Positions 52,635 to 60,475 of a stretch of DNA of 64,000 nucleotides are shown here, piece by piece. Made by a program: the position numbers and the translations under genes. The notes beneath the pieces were generated by a model. The model was not told the origin of the DNA and ran no database searches. It saw nothing but the letters and a program-made list of their open reading frames with translations. Source of the DNA: SLDF01 sp964537925 (GTDB lineage: Bacteria > Bacteroidota > Bacteroidia > Chitinophagales > Saprospiraceae); assembly GCA_964537925.1 (NCBI GenBank), contig CAZICV010000001.1, positions 1,302,001 to 1,366,000 of the forward strand, in the 5' to 3' direction. Within the stretch, counting starts at the first letter, position 1; each line of letters opens with the position of its first letter.

Positions 52635-54716
52635 TCAGGGGATCATACCGAGCTGGTTCATCAGGAAGGTATACTGAAACTCGATGTACTGGATCTGCTG
52701 TTCGGTCGATTTGCCGCTGCCGTGCCCACTGTCGAAATCCATATACAGTAAGACCGGATCTACCTGTCCGGGGTTGTTCTGTGCTGCGGCGACAAACTTC
52801 TTGGCATGGAGCGGGTCTACCCTCGTATCGTTCTCACCGGCGATGACCAGTGAAGCCGGCAGGTTGACGCCTGAACGGATATGGTGGTATGGCGAATACT
52901 GCAGCAACGTGGCGAAGTCGGCGGCCTTGTCGGGGTCACCGTACTCCGGTATCCAGTAGCGGGCTATCAGGAACTTGTGATAACGGATCATGTCCAGCAA
53001 CGGAACGGCACAGATCACCGCCTTAAAAAGATCGGGCCGCTGTGTAGACACGGCGCCTACCAGCAGTCCGCCGTTGCTGCCACCCTGTATAGCCAGGCGG
53101 GCAGGTTGCGTATAACCCTCTGCGATGAGGTACTCGGCTGCGGCGATAAAATCGTCAAAGCTGTTCTGTTTTTTCTTCAGCATACCGTCCTGGTGCCATT
53201 GCTCTCCGTATTCCGCTCCTCCCCGTATACATGCGATGGCATACACACCGCCGCGGTTGATGAAAGACGCATTGAGCCCGACGAAGGAAGGCGACATACT
53301 GACATTGAACCCGCCATAGCCATACAGCAGGGCGGGGTTGGTCCCGTCCGGGACGAGCCCTTTTTTGTGCATAACGAATATGGGAACACGCGTACCGTCT
53401 TTGGAGTGATAGAACTCTATACGCGCTTCGATCTCATCGGTGTTGACCGGTACGACGGTCTGGTGATAGAGCGTCCAGGCGTTTTTCTCGAAGTCGACGG
53501 TGAAGATCTTGGTGGGAGCTGTGAATGTGCTCAGGTTGACAAAGAAAGTGCCTGTCTCGCGGTGATAGTTGATCGAACCCACGTTGCCAACTTCCGGTGC
53601 TTCCAGGTCGCGGACATGGCGTCCTTCCAGATCATAGACCCGTATACGGCTCACTACGTCGCGTTTCATACGGACGAGCAGGTATTTGTCCGTAACCTCA
53701 AACCCTTCCAGTACCGCGTCTTCCTGCTCGGGTATGAGCTCTTTCCAGTGTTCGAACCCGGGGTTTTTCCTGTCGGCGACCATGATCTTGAAGCGGGGCG
53801 CCTCGTGATTGGTAAAGAAGTAGAGCTTGTCGGCGATCGCTTCGGGGTAGGCCACATATTCCTTGCTGGAGAATATCTGGCGGAACTCATCCTTAGAGCC
53901 GGCTTTGCGGATGCTCAGCGTATTGGAATAGAAGTCGCCTTCGGACAGGAAGGTCAGGTCGCTGTAAGGGCTATCGCTGAACGATACAAAGTTCTTGGCA
54001 TCCGCCGGCGCTTTGAGGAAGACGTCCTGGTTGCGTGGCGACCCCAGCTTGTGTTGGTAGGTCTTGAGCGGGATCTGCTGTTCCAGCATTTCCTTGGTGC
54101 CCACGGTGATATAGGCGTGCTTTTCGTCCTTTGTCCACGAGAATCCGCGCAGCCCTTCGATGGGCGAACCGATGGGCTTGCCTGTACGTGTATCCACGAT
54201 GTATGCAGTGCTGATCTCTGCCCCCTTGTGTTGTACGCCTACCGCTACACGATCGCCCTCCTTGGTAAAGGATGCGAAGGAGATAGAGGAGAGCCCTGTC
54301 GGATCTATACCTGTCGGATCAAAGACGAGTATATCCTTGCCGTCCAGTTTGCTGTATATCTTATACTGGGGTTCGCCTTTTTTCTTGATGTAGTAAAACT
54401 GGCGCAGGCCTTGCAGGAATACCGGACCCTCTATGTCGCGATCCAGGTAACGCGAGATCTCGTCGCGCAGGCCGGGTACGGGCTTAAATTCGGCAGCGGC
54501 AAATTCGAGTGTAGCCTGGTGCTGTGCATTGGTCCAGGCTTTTACCTCTTCCTGTGTCTTGTCTTCCAGCCACTGGTAGGAGTCGGTCAGCCTGCTGCCG
54601 TGCAGCGACTCATTCACCGGAACCTTGCGGGTGGCAGGCGGATGAAAGCGGGATTGGGCTTCGGAATGAGTGATTTGCATAAAGAAGATCGGGATAAGGA
54701 GCAGGCCTTTTTTCAT
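52635..54716 (-). CDS. Exported prolyl oligopeptidase, S9A family
   Basis: 693 residues with a signal peptide (MKKGLLLIPIFFMQITHSEAQ, cleavage near 21). The seven-bladed propeller occupies about 80-430 and the alpha/beta-hydrolase domain lies around it. The nucleophile is Ser547 in QGGSNGGLLVGA; the Asp is in AGENDTRVDP and the His in DFDSGHGSGKS near the C-terminus. Cleaves short peptides after proline, probably periplasmic. Its start overlaps the stop of the TrpF-like gene as ATGA, so the two are translationally coupled. Confidence 0.94.
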   Translation of the reverse strand: MKKGLLLIPIFFMQITHSEAQSRFHPPATRKVPVNESLHGSRLTDSYQWLEDKTQEEVKAWTNAQHQATLEFAAAEFKPVPGLRDEISRYLDRDIEGPVFLQGLRQFYYIKKKGEPQYKIYSKLDGKDILVFDPTGIDPTGLSSISFASFTKEGDRVAVGVQHKGAEISTAYIVDTRTGKPIGSPIEGLRGFSWTKDEKHAYITVGTKEMLEQQIPLKTYQHKLGSPRNQDVFLKAPADAKNFVSFSDSPYSDLTFLSEGDFYSNTLSIRKAGSKDEFRQIFSSKEYVAYPEAIADKLYFFTNHEAPRFKIMVADRKNPGFEHWKELIPEQEDAVLEGFEVTDKYLLVRMKRDVVSRIRVYDLEGRHVRDLEAPEVGNVGSINYHRETGTFFVNLSTFTAPTKIFTVDFEKNAWTLYHQTVVPVNTDEIEARIEFYHSKDGTRVPIFVMHKKGLVPDGTNPALLYGYGGFNVSMSPSFVGLNASFINRGGVYAIACIRGGAEYGEQWHQDGMLKKKQNSFDDFIAAAEYLIAEGYTQPARLAIQGGSNGGLLVGAVSTQRPDLFKAVICAVPLLDMIRYHKFLIARYWIPEYGDPDKAADFATLLQYSPYHHIRSGVNLPASLVIAGENDTRVDPLHAKKFVAAAQNNPGQVDPVLLYMDFDSGHGSGKSTEQQIQYIEFQYTFLMNQLGMIP

Positions 54717-55312
54717 AGAGCTAAGGTTTCAAGTTGATCCATAAGGGCGTCCAGTTCGTCAAAAGACTTGACACCAGGTTTTTCTTCATCACCGCCGCGC
54801 AGCACGATGCCGGCCGGCCGGTACCTGTCGGCCATATCGGCCAGGTCTTCAGGGGCCAGGTCCGCATCGATCCAAACACTGTAATGGCTGCAGAGTTGTT
54901 CGAGGCCGGTGGTGAATGCCGGATCTGCGATCCATTGATCCCAGGGCCTCGCATGCAGGTCCAGGATCAGACCACCGATGCCTGCAGCAGCCAATGGAAA
55001 CTCCGCAGAGACGACATCTCCGGAGCAGACGAGAAACTGAAGCCGATCACTGCCGGTGGGTACAACAGCCTGAGAGATATCGCGGACGATGAGGCCGGCT
55101 GGGTCGATATGCCCGGGTGCAAGGCTTTCGTACACCGGGGCGTCCAACAGGATGCCCGGACCCTCCAGCCACGCAACTATAGCGGCGGCTTCCACGGGGG
55201 ACAGGCTTTCAGGCCCTACGGACAAATGTATATAACCGGCATTCCACGCAGCGAAATAACGGGCGTCCGTAAGATGCTTTACATCGGCAGCAAGTACGCG
55301 TAATTCTGGCAT
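54713..55312 (-). CDS. Degenerate TrpF-like (phosphoribosylanthranilate isomerase) barrel protein
   Basis: 199 residues, about the size of TrpF. The opening LRVLAADVKHLTDARYFAAWNAGYIHL aligns in pattern with the TrpF start (KICGlt..dA..a...Gadyig, here in parts LAADVKHLTDARYFAA) but lacks the catalytic Cys of KxCG. The end GIVLRGGDEEKPGVKSFDEL resembles the TrpF phosphate-binding and GxK region. Tryptophan-pathway genes are absent nearby. It is therefore probably not an active isomerase but a repurposed barrel. First gene of a two-gene unit with the prolyl oligopeptidase. Confidence 0.6.
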   Translation of the reverse strand: MPELRVLAADVKHLTDARYFAAWNAGYIHLSVGPESLSPVEAAAIVAWLEGPGILLDAPVYESLAPGHIDPAGLIVRDISQAVVPTGSDRLQFLVCSGDVVSAEFPLAAAGIGGLILDLHARPWDQWIADPAFTTGLEQLCSHYSVWIDADLAPEDLADMADRYRPAGIVLRGGDEEKPGVKSFDELDALMDQLETLAL

Positions 55313-55412
55313 CGGATCAGGGTGATAGCCGCCAGGTCTGCAGAATTTAAGCAGCAGCCGGCGAACCGTGTCACGTCAATATGGCCCAAATATCCTATTT
55401 TTAAGCCAGATC

Positions 55413-55754
55413 ATGGGCAAAAACAGAACAAAGGGCAACCCATACTACGAAGCCGTCTATGCGATCACCCGCGAAATACCTTACGGCAGGGTGACTACAT
55501 ACGGAGCTATAGCCGATTGCCTGGCGCTGGGTTCTGCCCGTATGGTCGGGTGGGCTCTTAACCAGTCTTTTGCCCAGGAAGAACCGGTGCCGGCGCACCG
55601 TGTAGTCAACCGTCTCGGCGAACTGAGCGGCCGGATGCACTTCAGTACGCCTACCCGCATGCAGGAGTTGCTTCTGAGTGAAGGTATCGAAGTCAGTGAG
55701 GATAAAGTAACCGATTTTGATCGGTTGTTCTGGAATCCCTGTAGCGAAGGGTAA
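55413..55754 (+). CDS. Alkyltransferase-like (Atl/MGMT-family) DNA-binding protein without the acceptor Cys
   Basis: 113 residues from ATG 55413; the frame is open from 55368. The MGMT C-terminal domain is clear: IPYGRVTTYGAIADCLAL (the helix-turn-helix), ARMVGWALNQ and the active-site stretch PVPAHRVVNRLGELSG. In true methyltransferases this reads PCHR; here Ala61 replaces the Cys, so alkyl transfer to the protein is impossible. Such Atl proteins flag O6-alkylguanine for nucleotide excision repair in E. coli and Thermus. 68 bp before the DUF2147 start, which has its own promoter. Confidence 0.88.
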   Translation: MGKNRTKGNPYYEAVYAITREIPYGRVTTYGAIADCLALGSARMVGWALNQSFAQEEPVPAHRVVNRLGELSGRMHFSTPTRMQELLLSEGIEVSEDKVTDFDRLFWNPCSEG

Positions 55755-55790
55755 TGCTTTTCGCCGGATCAAAAATAGATAGCGTTCAAT

Positions 55791-55798
55791 TACGTTTG
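55791..55798 (+). promoter_or_regulatory. -7 promoter box of the DUF2147 gene
   Basis: TACGTTTG, an exact TAnnTTTG match, 24 bp before ATG 55823; it rules out the longer open frame starting at 55754. Confidence 0.55.
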
Positions 55799-55822
55799 CA
55801 ATACATTAAAACCTTTAGCCGG

Positions 55823-56254
55823 ATGAGAGCGATTATGTTTATTTTTTTGACACTCTTCACTGTATGTTCGGCGGCGGCCCAGAAGGGTGGAAGCCCAATC
55901 GGTATATGGAAGACGGTGGACGACGAAACGGGCAAGGCCAAATCCCATGTCCAGATCTACGAAGAGAAAGGGGTACTCAAGGGAAAAGTGGTCAAGCTGT
56001 TGGAGGGTGCTACTGCCACGGTATGCAGCAAATGTACCGGAGACAAGAAGAACAAGCCGATCGTGGGGCTGGTGTTTCTCGACGGCCTGAAGAAAGACGG
56101 CAAGAGCTGGTCTGGCGGGACGATCCTCGACCCGGCAAAAGGCAAAGAATACAAATGCATCCTTTGGCTCGAAAACGACCGTACGCTTACCGTGCGGGGC
56201 TATATCGGCATACAGGCGCTCGGCCGATCCCAGACCTGGCATCGCGTGGAGTGA
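55823..56254 (+). CDS. DUF2147 family exported protein
   Basis: 143 residues from ATG 55823, which starts a signal peptide (MRAIMFIFLTLFTVCSAAAQ). The family opening SPIGIWKTVDDETGKAKSHV is followed by VQIYEEKGVLKGKVVKL, a Cys pair in VCSKCTGDKKNKPIVGL, GGTILDPAKGKEYKC and the ending RTLTVRGYIGIQALGRSQTW. DUF2147 proteins form a lipocalin-like barrel and are periplasmic; their ligand is unknown. Confidence 0.9.
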   Translation: MRAIMFIFLTLFTVCSAAAQKGGSPIGIWKTVDDETGKAKSHVQIYEEKGVLKGKVVKLLEGATATVCSKCTGDKKNKPIVGLVFLDGLKKDGKSWSGGTILDPAKGKEYKCILWLENDRTLTVRGYIGIQALGRSQTWHRVE

Positions 56255-56375
56255 TCTCCGCAGGGTTAATGTTTTGATCCTAAGCGAGTTTTCACGGATC
56301 TTACACAATAAAGGGGAAGACAGATCGGTTTATTAGATGTTTTTCAAGCCTAACTAACCAAACAAATGCAGATTC

Positions 56376-56609
56376 ATGAAGCACACCTTTACAACTGAAG
56401 ACCTTGTTCGTTTTTTATACCGGGAAGTCAGCGCTTCCGAAAAGATCGAGATAGCAGAAGCTATCCGTCATGACTGGGATCTGAAGGAGCAATTCGAAGA
56501 GCTCCGTTCTGCTTTCAACCAATTGCCGGGAGTACAGTTTGCTCCGTCCGGCCGATCGCTTGAGAAGATCCTGGAGTATAGCGCGGAAGCCGCAGTTACT
56601 ACCTGGTAA
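56376..56609 (+). CDS. Small conserved Bacteroidota protein, unknown function
   Basis: 77 residues, acidic and helical: TTEDLVRFLYREVSASEKIE, AIRHDWDLKEQFEELRSAFN, PSGRSLEKILEYSAE. Similar short proteins with LYxE and a D(W)xL(K/R)E(Q/E)FE pattern are widespread in Bacteroidota. They resemble the N-terminal part of anti-sigma proteins without a zinc site. No membrane segment. Followed by its own strong terminator and then recA. Role unknown. Confidence 0.7.
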   Translation: MKHTFTTEDLVRFLYREVSASEKIEIAEAIRHDWDLKEQFEELRSAFNQLPGVQFAPSGRSLEKILEYSAEAAVTTW

Positions 56610-56637
56610 CAAAGCCCGCCGGTGCGGGTCGTCTACA

Positions 56638-56677
56638 AGAAAGCCTTGTTCAAGCAGAACAGGGCTTTCTTTTTTTC
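56638..56677 (+). terminator. Terminator before recA
   Basis: 14-bp stem with one G-U pair (56638..56651 with 56657..56670) and a 5-base loop, followed by a run of T's. It ends the transcript of the 77-aa gene and insulates recA. Confidence 0.88.
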
Positions 56678-56755
56678 CCGCGATACCGCGGGGTCATTAG
56701 CGGGCTTCTGGTATCTCCGGTACGGGGCAGATAAATTATGCGGAGTATTAGTCTG

Positions 56756-56783
56756 TTGATAAGGCGGCTTCTTTATATATTTA
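56756..56783 (+). promoter_or_regulatory. Putative recA promoter
   Basis: TTG at 56756..56758 and TATATTTA at 56776..56783 with a 17-bp spacer; the -7 box misses consensus at one base. ATG follows 43 bp later. No copy of the ATACGACA palindrome is present here. Confidence 0.45.
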
Positions 56784-56826
56784 TTGTTTCTATCTGTAAA
56801 GGAGTATACCCAACTAAAAACAGTTT

Positions 56827-57870
56827 ATGTCAAAGGAACAAGAGGAAAAGTTGAAGGCGCTCAGGCTGACGGTGGATCGCCTGGAGAAGACCTACGGAAA
56901 GGGTACGGTCATGAAATTGGGCGACAAACAGGTCGTGCAGACGGAAGCGATTCCGACAGGGTCACTGAGCCTGGACATAGCGCTGGGCGTCGGCGGTTTT
57001 CCCAAGGGTCGTGTCGTCGAGATATATGGACCAGAGTCTTCGGGAAAGACTACCCTGGCTATTCATGCGATAGCAGAGTGCCAGAAGAAGGGTGGGATTG
57101 CAGCGATCATTGATGCCGAACATGCATTTGACCGTTTCTATGCAGAAGCGCTGGGTGTCGATACGGAAAACCTGCTGATCTCTCAGCCGGACAACGGAGA
57201 GCAAGCTCTGGAGATCGCAGAGAACCTGATCCGCTCCGGTGCGATCGATATCATTGTCATCGACTCAGTGGCGGCCCTGGTACCGCGCAGCGAGATCGAA
57301 GGAGAAATGGGCGACTCAAAAGTGGGTCTGCAGGCGAGGTTGATGTCCCAGGCACTGCGGAAACTGACGGCAACTATCGGCCGTACAGGTTGCTGCTGTA
57401 TCTTCATCAACCAGCTCCGGGAGAAAATCGGCGTGATGTTTGGTAACCCCGAGACGACTACCGGAGGAAATGCCCTGAAGTTTTACGCTTCCGTACGTCT
57501 CGATATCCGCAAGAACGGTAGCCCGCTCAAAGACAGGGAAGGCAACAGCGTGGGTAACCACGTGAAGGTGAAGGTTGTGAAAAACAAGCTGGCTCCACCG
57601 TTCCGTATTGCGGAGTTCGATATCATGTTCGGTCTGGGTATCTCCAAGTCCGGTGAGATCGTGGATCTGGGTACTGACCACAATGTGATCGAGAAAAGCG
57701 GCTCCTGGTACAGCTACAACGGGACCAAGATCGCACAAGGCCGTGAGGCAGCCAAGCAGTTTTTAGAGGACAACCCGGAGCTGGCTGCAGAGATCGAAGA
57801 AAAGATCAAGTCCATCCTGGCTTCCGGCGCAGGTGTCAGGACAGAGGCCATGGACGATGCGGGTGAGTAG
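56827..57870 (+). CDS. recA: Recombinase RecA
   Basis: 347 residues. Walker A is GPESSGKTT (68-76), Walker B the IDIIVIDSVAALVPRSEIEG stretch, the L1 loop region follows, and loop L2 contains GNPETTTGGNALKFYAS. A short acidic C-terminus (TEAMDDAGE) is present. Functions in homologous repair and as co-protease for self-cleavage of S24 repressors, which is relevant to the repressor/dinB pair elsewhere in the window. Single gene flanked by terminators on both sides. Confidence 0.98.
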   Translation: MSKEQEEKLKALRLTVDRLEKTYGKGTVMKLGDKQVVQTEAIPTGSLSLDIALGVGGFPKGRVVEIYGPESSGKTTLAIHAIAECQKKGGIAAIIDAEHAFDRFYAEALGVDTENLLISQPDNGEQALEIAENLIRSGAIDIIVIDSVAALVPRSEIEGEMGDSKVGLQARLMSQALRKLTATIGRTGCCCIFINQLREKIGVMFGNPETTTGGNALKFYASVRLDIRKNGSPLKDREGNSVGNHVKVKVVKNKLAPPFRIAEFDIMFGLGISKSGEIVDLGTDHNVIEKSGSWYSYNGTKIAQGREAAKQFLEDNPELAAEIEEKIKSILASGAGVRTEAMDDAGE

Positions 57871-57908
57871 TCATCGCGATAAGTAAAGAAGGCCGTAAGG
57901 AATATCGG

Positions 57909-57958
57909 AAGGGGCCTTTCAGTCGGGAAGAAACCGGCGGAAAGGCCCCTTGTTTTTT
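57909..57958. terminator. Terminator between recA and gldD
   Basis: Perfect 12-bp stem AAGGGGCCTTTC (57909..57920) with GAAAGGCCCCTT (57940..57951), a 19-base loop that can itself pair, then GTTTTTT. Sited for recA; gldD converges from the right. Confidence 0.88.
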
Positions 57959-57988
57959 GGGCTTGCCACTGGGGATAAACCAGCGATG

Positions 57989-58594
57989 TCACTGAGGCTT
58001 TGTCCAGTGGAAGGTGTTGATCATATGTTCTACATCCTTCTTCAGGAAGGTCAGTATGGGCGCGAGGGAGTCGATATTGATCTCCGTATTGATATACAGG
58101 GAGCCTTTGAAAAAATGGCTTGTGCTGTCTGTGAGGAAGAACTGGAGTCCGGAAGCCGTGGCGCCGTCTATTTCGAAGATGACCCCGTATACGCGGTCCG
58201 GGCTGCTCACGGTCGATTCCTGGATATAGTCTGCCTTGACCGTATGCTTGGACGCCAGGTAATAGCTGTCGTCAACCAGCTTGTCAAACTGGGCGGTGTT
58301 TCGTATAGGATAGTAGCTGCAGTAGAGCTGACCGTTGAACTCAGGGTAGAAGATATTGAGCCAGCAGTCGTTTGGTGCGCGTTCATCGAAGAAAATACTG
58401 TCTTTTTCCACCTGTGCATAAGTCGGCACTTCGAATGAAAACGGGCAGTCAGCCGATGTATAGCGCTCATAAACCTGCTCGGGAAAAGCTATCCTGGGAT
58501 AGGTGCGCGGTTTTGGCACGGCGGGAGGCGCTTCTTCGCACCCGGTCACACATAGCATGACCACCAACAGGAGAAAGAAAAACAGGCGCATCAT
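57989..58594 (-). CDS. gldD: Gliding motility lipoprotein GldD
   Basis: 201 residues. The lipoprotein signal ends VVMLCVTGCEE. Family blocks are PKPRTYPRIAFPEQVYERY, CPFSFEVPTYAQVEKD, CWLNIFYPEFNGQLYCSYY and VYGVIFEIDGATASGLQFF. GldD is required for gliding and T9SS function in Flavobacterium, though GldD-like proteins occur in non-gliders too. The start overlaps the gldE stop as ATGA. Last gene of the mutY-ssb-gldE-gldD run. Confidence 0.95.
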   Translation of the reverse strand: MMRLFFFLLLVVMLCVTGCEEAPPAVPKPRTYPRIAFPEQVYERYTSADCPFSFEVPTYAQVEKDSIFFDERAPNDCWLNIFYPEFNGQLYCSYYPIRNTAQFDKLVDDSYYLASKHTVKADYIQESTVSSPDRVYGVIFEIDGATASGLQFFLTDSTSHFFKGSLYINTEINIDSLAPILTFLKKDVEHMINTFHWTKPQ

Positions 58595-60009
58595 TTGGGC
58601 AAAGTTATCTGGACCTTCTCGATCCTGCGTTTATTCACGGACAAGGCCTTGAACAGGAATTGCCCGAACTTTATTTCCGTGTGTTTCTTAGGGATCTGGC
58701 CAAACAGCTCGAGGAACAGACCTGCCACCGAATCGGCATCTCCCCGGACCTTGTCGAAGATTGTTTTGTCGATCCCGATCACCTTGCACATGTCGTTGAT
58801 CATGGTCTTCCCGTCAAAGATATAATTGTAGTCGTCGAGCTGTTCGAAAATGATCTCTGCATCGTCGTCAAATTCATCCTTGATATCTCCGATCACTTCT
58901 TCGAGGATATCTTCCAGCGTCACCAGTCCTGCTGTGCCGCCGTACTCATCCACTACGATCGCCATATGGACTTTCTGCTGCCTGAAATCCTTTAGCACTT
59001 CGTCGATCTTCTTGGCTTCCGGGATATAGAGGATATTAGTACGGAGCAGCGACTGCCACTCGAACGCGGCAGGTTCGCGCAGATGCCCGAGCAGGTCCTT
59101 GAGATAGAGGATACCTGTGATATGGTCCAGATCGTCCTTATACACGGGTATACGGGAATAGCCTGATTCCCGGACCACATCCATCACTTCCTGGAAATCG
59201 CTGTCAAATGCCACTGCGACGATGTCTACACGGGCCCGCATGATCTGCTTGACCGATACTTCTCCGAAGTTGAGGATGCTTTTCAGCATGTTTCGCTCCT
59301 TGTCGTCGTCCTTGCCGGAGGGGACCGTCAGGTCGATCGCACGATCGATCTCTTCACGACGGGAGGCCGTACTGGCGTTGCCCGCAGGCTTGAACTGCCG
59401 CTCTATATAGAGCGAACCACGTACAAAAAGCCTGCTCAGCGGCCCGAAGACCAGGTTGAGGAAAAGCAGCATACCGCTCAGACGCAGCGCCAGCGAGGTA
59501 TAGTGTGTGTTGGCATATATCTTGGGCGTGATCTCTCCGAAAAGGACAAGAATGAGGGAAATGCAGGATACGGCAAGCAGAAATTCCAGTACCATGATCC
59601 ACTGATCGTTGTCTAGCCAGTCCCAGCCTAGGGCGGTGAGGTGATTCGCCCAGGAGAGCAGCAGATCCGGAGGGAGCAGGGCGCGCATCAGGAAGATAGA
59701 TACAATGATCAGGGTTATGTTGATGCAGTTGTTGCTGATGAGAATGGTAGCCAGCAAGGTGCGGGGCCGATCGCGGAGGTAGAGTATCCTACGGGCTGCC
59801 GGCCTGGTATCGTTTTCCAGGTCGCGAAAGTCCTGGGGGCCCAGCGAAAAGAACGCGACCTCCGACCCGGAGATGAGGGCGGAACAGGCAAGCAGGAGTA
59901 TGAAAGATGCGATCAGTACCGGTATAAGACCGGGATCAGTAGTAGAAGTGACAAAGGCCAGCGATTGGTGTAGCAGGGGGTAGCCGGCAGAGGGAGGTTC
60001 GGTATCCAA
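58591..60009 (-). CDS. gldE: Gliding motility-associated protein GldE (CNNM/CorC-like)
   Basis: 472 residues. Four or so membrane helices form a CNNM/DUF21 domain (LLACSALISGSEVAFFSLGP, LATILISNNCINITLIIVS, ISLILVLFGEITPKIYANT). Two CBS domains follow (about 225-345: VDIVAVAFDSDFQEVMDVV, TNILYIPEAKKIDEVLKDF) and the C-terminal CorC_HlyC domain. The family is related to Mg/Co efflux proteins; GldE partners GldD in gliding bacteria and can compensate for its partial loss. 31 bp downstream of ssb, overlaps gldD by 4 bp. Confidence 0.95.
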   Translation of the reverse strand: MDTEPPSAGYPLLHQSLAFVTSTTDPGLIPVLIASFILLLACSALISGSEVAFFSLGPQDFRDLENDTRPAARRILYLRDRPRTLLATILISNNCINITLIIVSIFLMRALLPPDLLLSWANHLTALGWDWLDNDQWIMVLEFLLAVSCISLILVLFGEITPKIYANTHYTSLALRLSGMLLFLNLVFGPLSRLFVRGSLYIERQFKPAGNASTASRREEIDRAIDLTVPSGKDDDKERNMLKSILNFGEVSVKQIMRARVDIVAVAFDSDFQEVMDVVRESGYSRIPVYKDDLDHITGILYLKDLLGHLREPAAFEWQSLLRTNILYIPEAKKIDEVLKDFRQQKVHMAIVVDEYGGTAGLVTLEDILEEVIGDIKDEFDDDAEIIFEQLDDYNYIFDGKTMINDMCKVIGIDKTIFDKVRGDADSVAGLFLELFGQIPKKHTEIKFGQFLFKALSVNKRRIEKVQITLPK

Positions 60010-60040
60010 AATGGAATGTATTGGTTAGCAGAGACCCTTT

Positions 60041-60463
60041 TCAGAAGGGCAGATCGTCATCAAGAGCGCTTCGGTCATCGAACGCGGCGCCGGGGGATTG
60101 GGAGGAGGATGCCGGGCGGGACTGGTCCTGGTCGCCGTCTCTGCGCTCCATACTCCTGAGTACGGCTGAGCGGATCTCTGTCACGTAGCGATCATTGCCG
60201 TCCTTGTCCTGGTATTTTCGGTGGGTCAGCTTTCCCTCGACGTAGACCAGTCCACCCTTTTTGAGCCATCTCTCCGCATAGTCGGCAAGACCGCTCCAGG
60301 CTACAACATCGTGCCATTCAGTGAGCTTTTGCCATTCACCGGACTTGTCCTTATAGTTTTCGTTGGTGGCGACGGAGAAACGGGCCACTTTAGCGCCTCC
60401 TTCGAGGTGTCTCAGTTCCGGGTCTCTTCCGAGATTACCGACGAGGATGACCTTGTTGATCAT
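60041..60463 (-). CDS. ssb: Single-stranded DNA-binding protein
   Basis: 140 residues. OB-fold opening MINKVILVGNLGRDPELRHL, KLTEWHDVVAWSGLADYAE and LVYVEGKLTHRKYQDKDG. A short flexible Ser/Gln/Pro-rich linker (about 110-128) leads to the acidic protein-interaction tip DDDLPF. Binds single-stranded DNA in replication, recombination and repair and recruits partners through the tail. Twelve bp after mutY and 31 bp before gldE, an arrangement typical of the phylum. Confidence 0.96.
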   Translation of the reverse strand: MINKVILVGNLGRDPELRHLEGGAKVARFSVATNENYKDKSGEWQKLTEWHDVVAWSGLADYAERWLKKGGLVYVEGKLTHRKYQDKDGNDRYVTEIRSAVLRSMERRDGDQDQSRPASSSQSPGAAFDDRSALDDDLPF

Positions 60464-60475
60464 GGCAGTATCTGT

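Noticed and set aside
52881..54737. 618-codon plus-strand frame
   Set aside because: Antisense to the prolyl oligopeptidase gene, which has complete catalytic motifs; a long shadow frame of GC-rich DNA.
56700..56826. Copy of the dinB palindrome in front of recA
   Set aside because: No ATACGACA/TGTCGTAT arms or near matches found there by eye.
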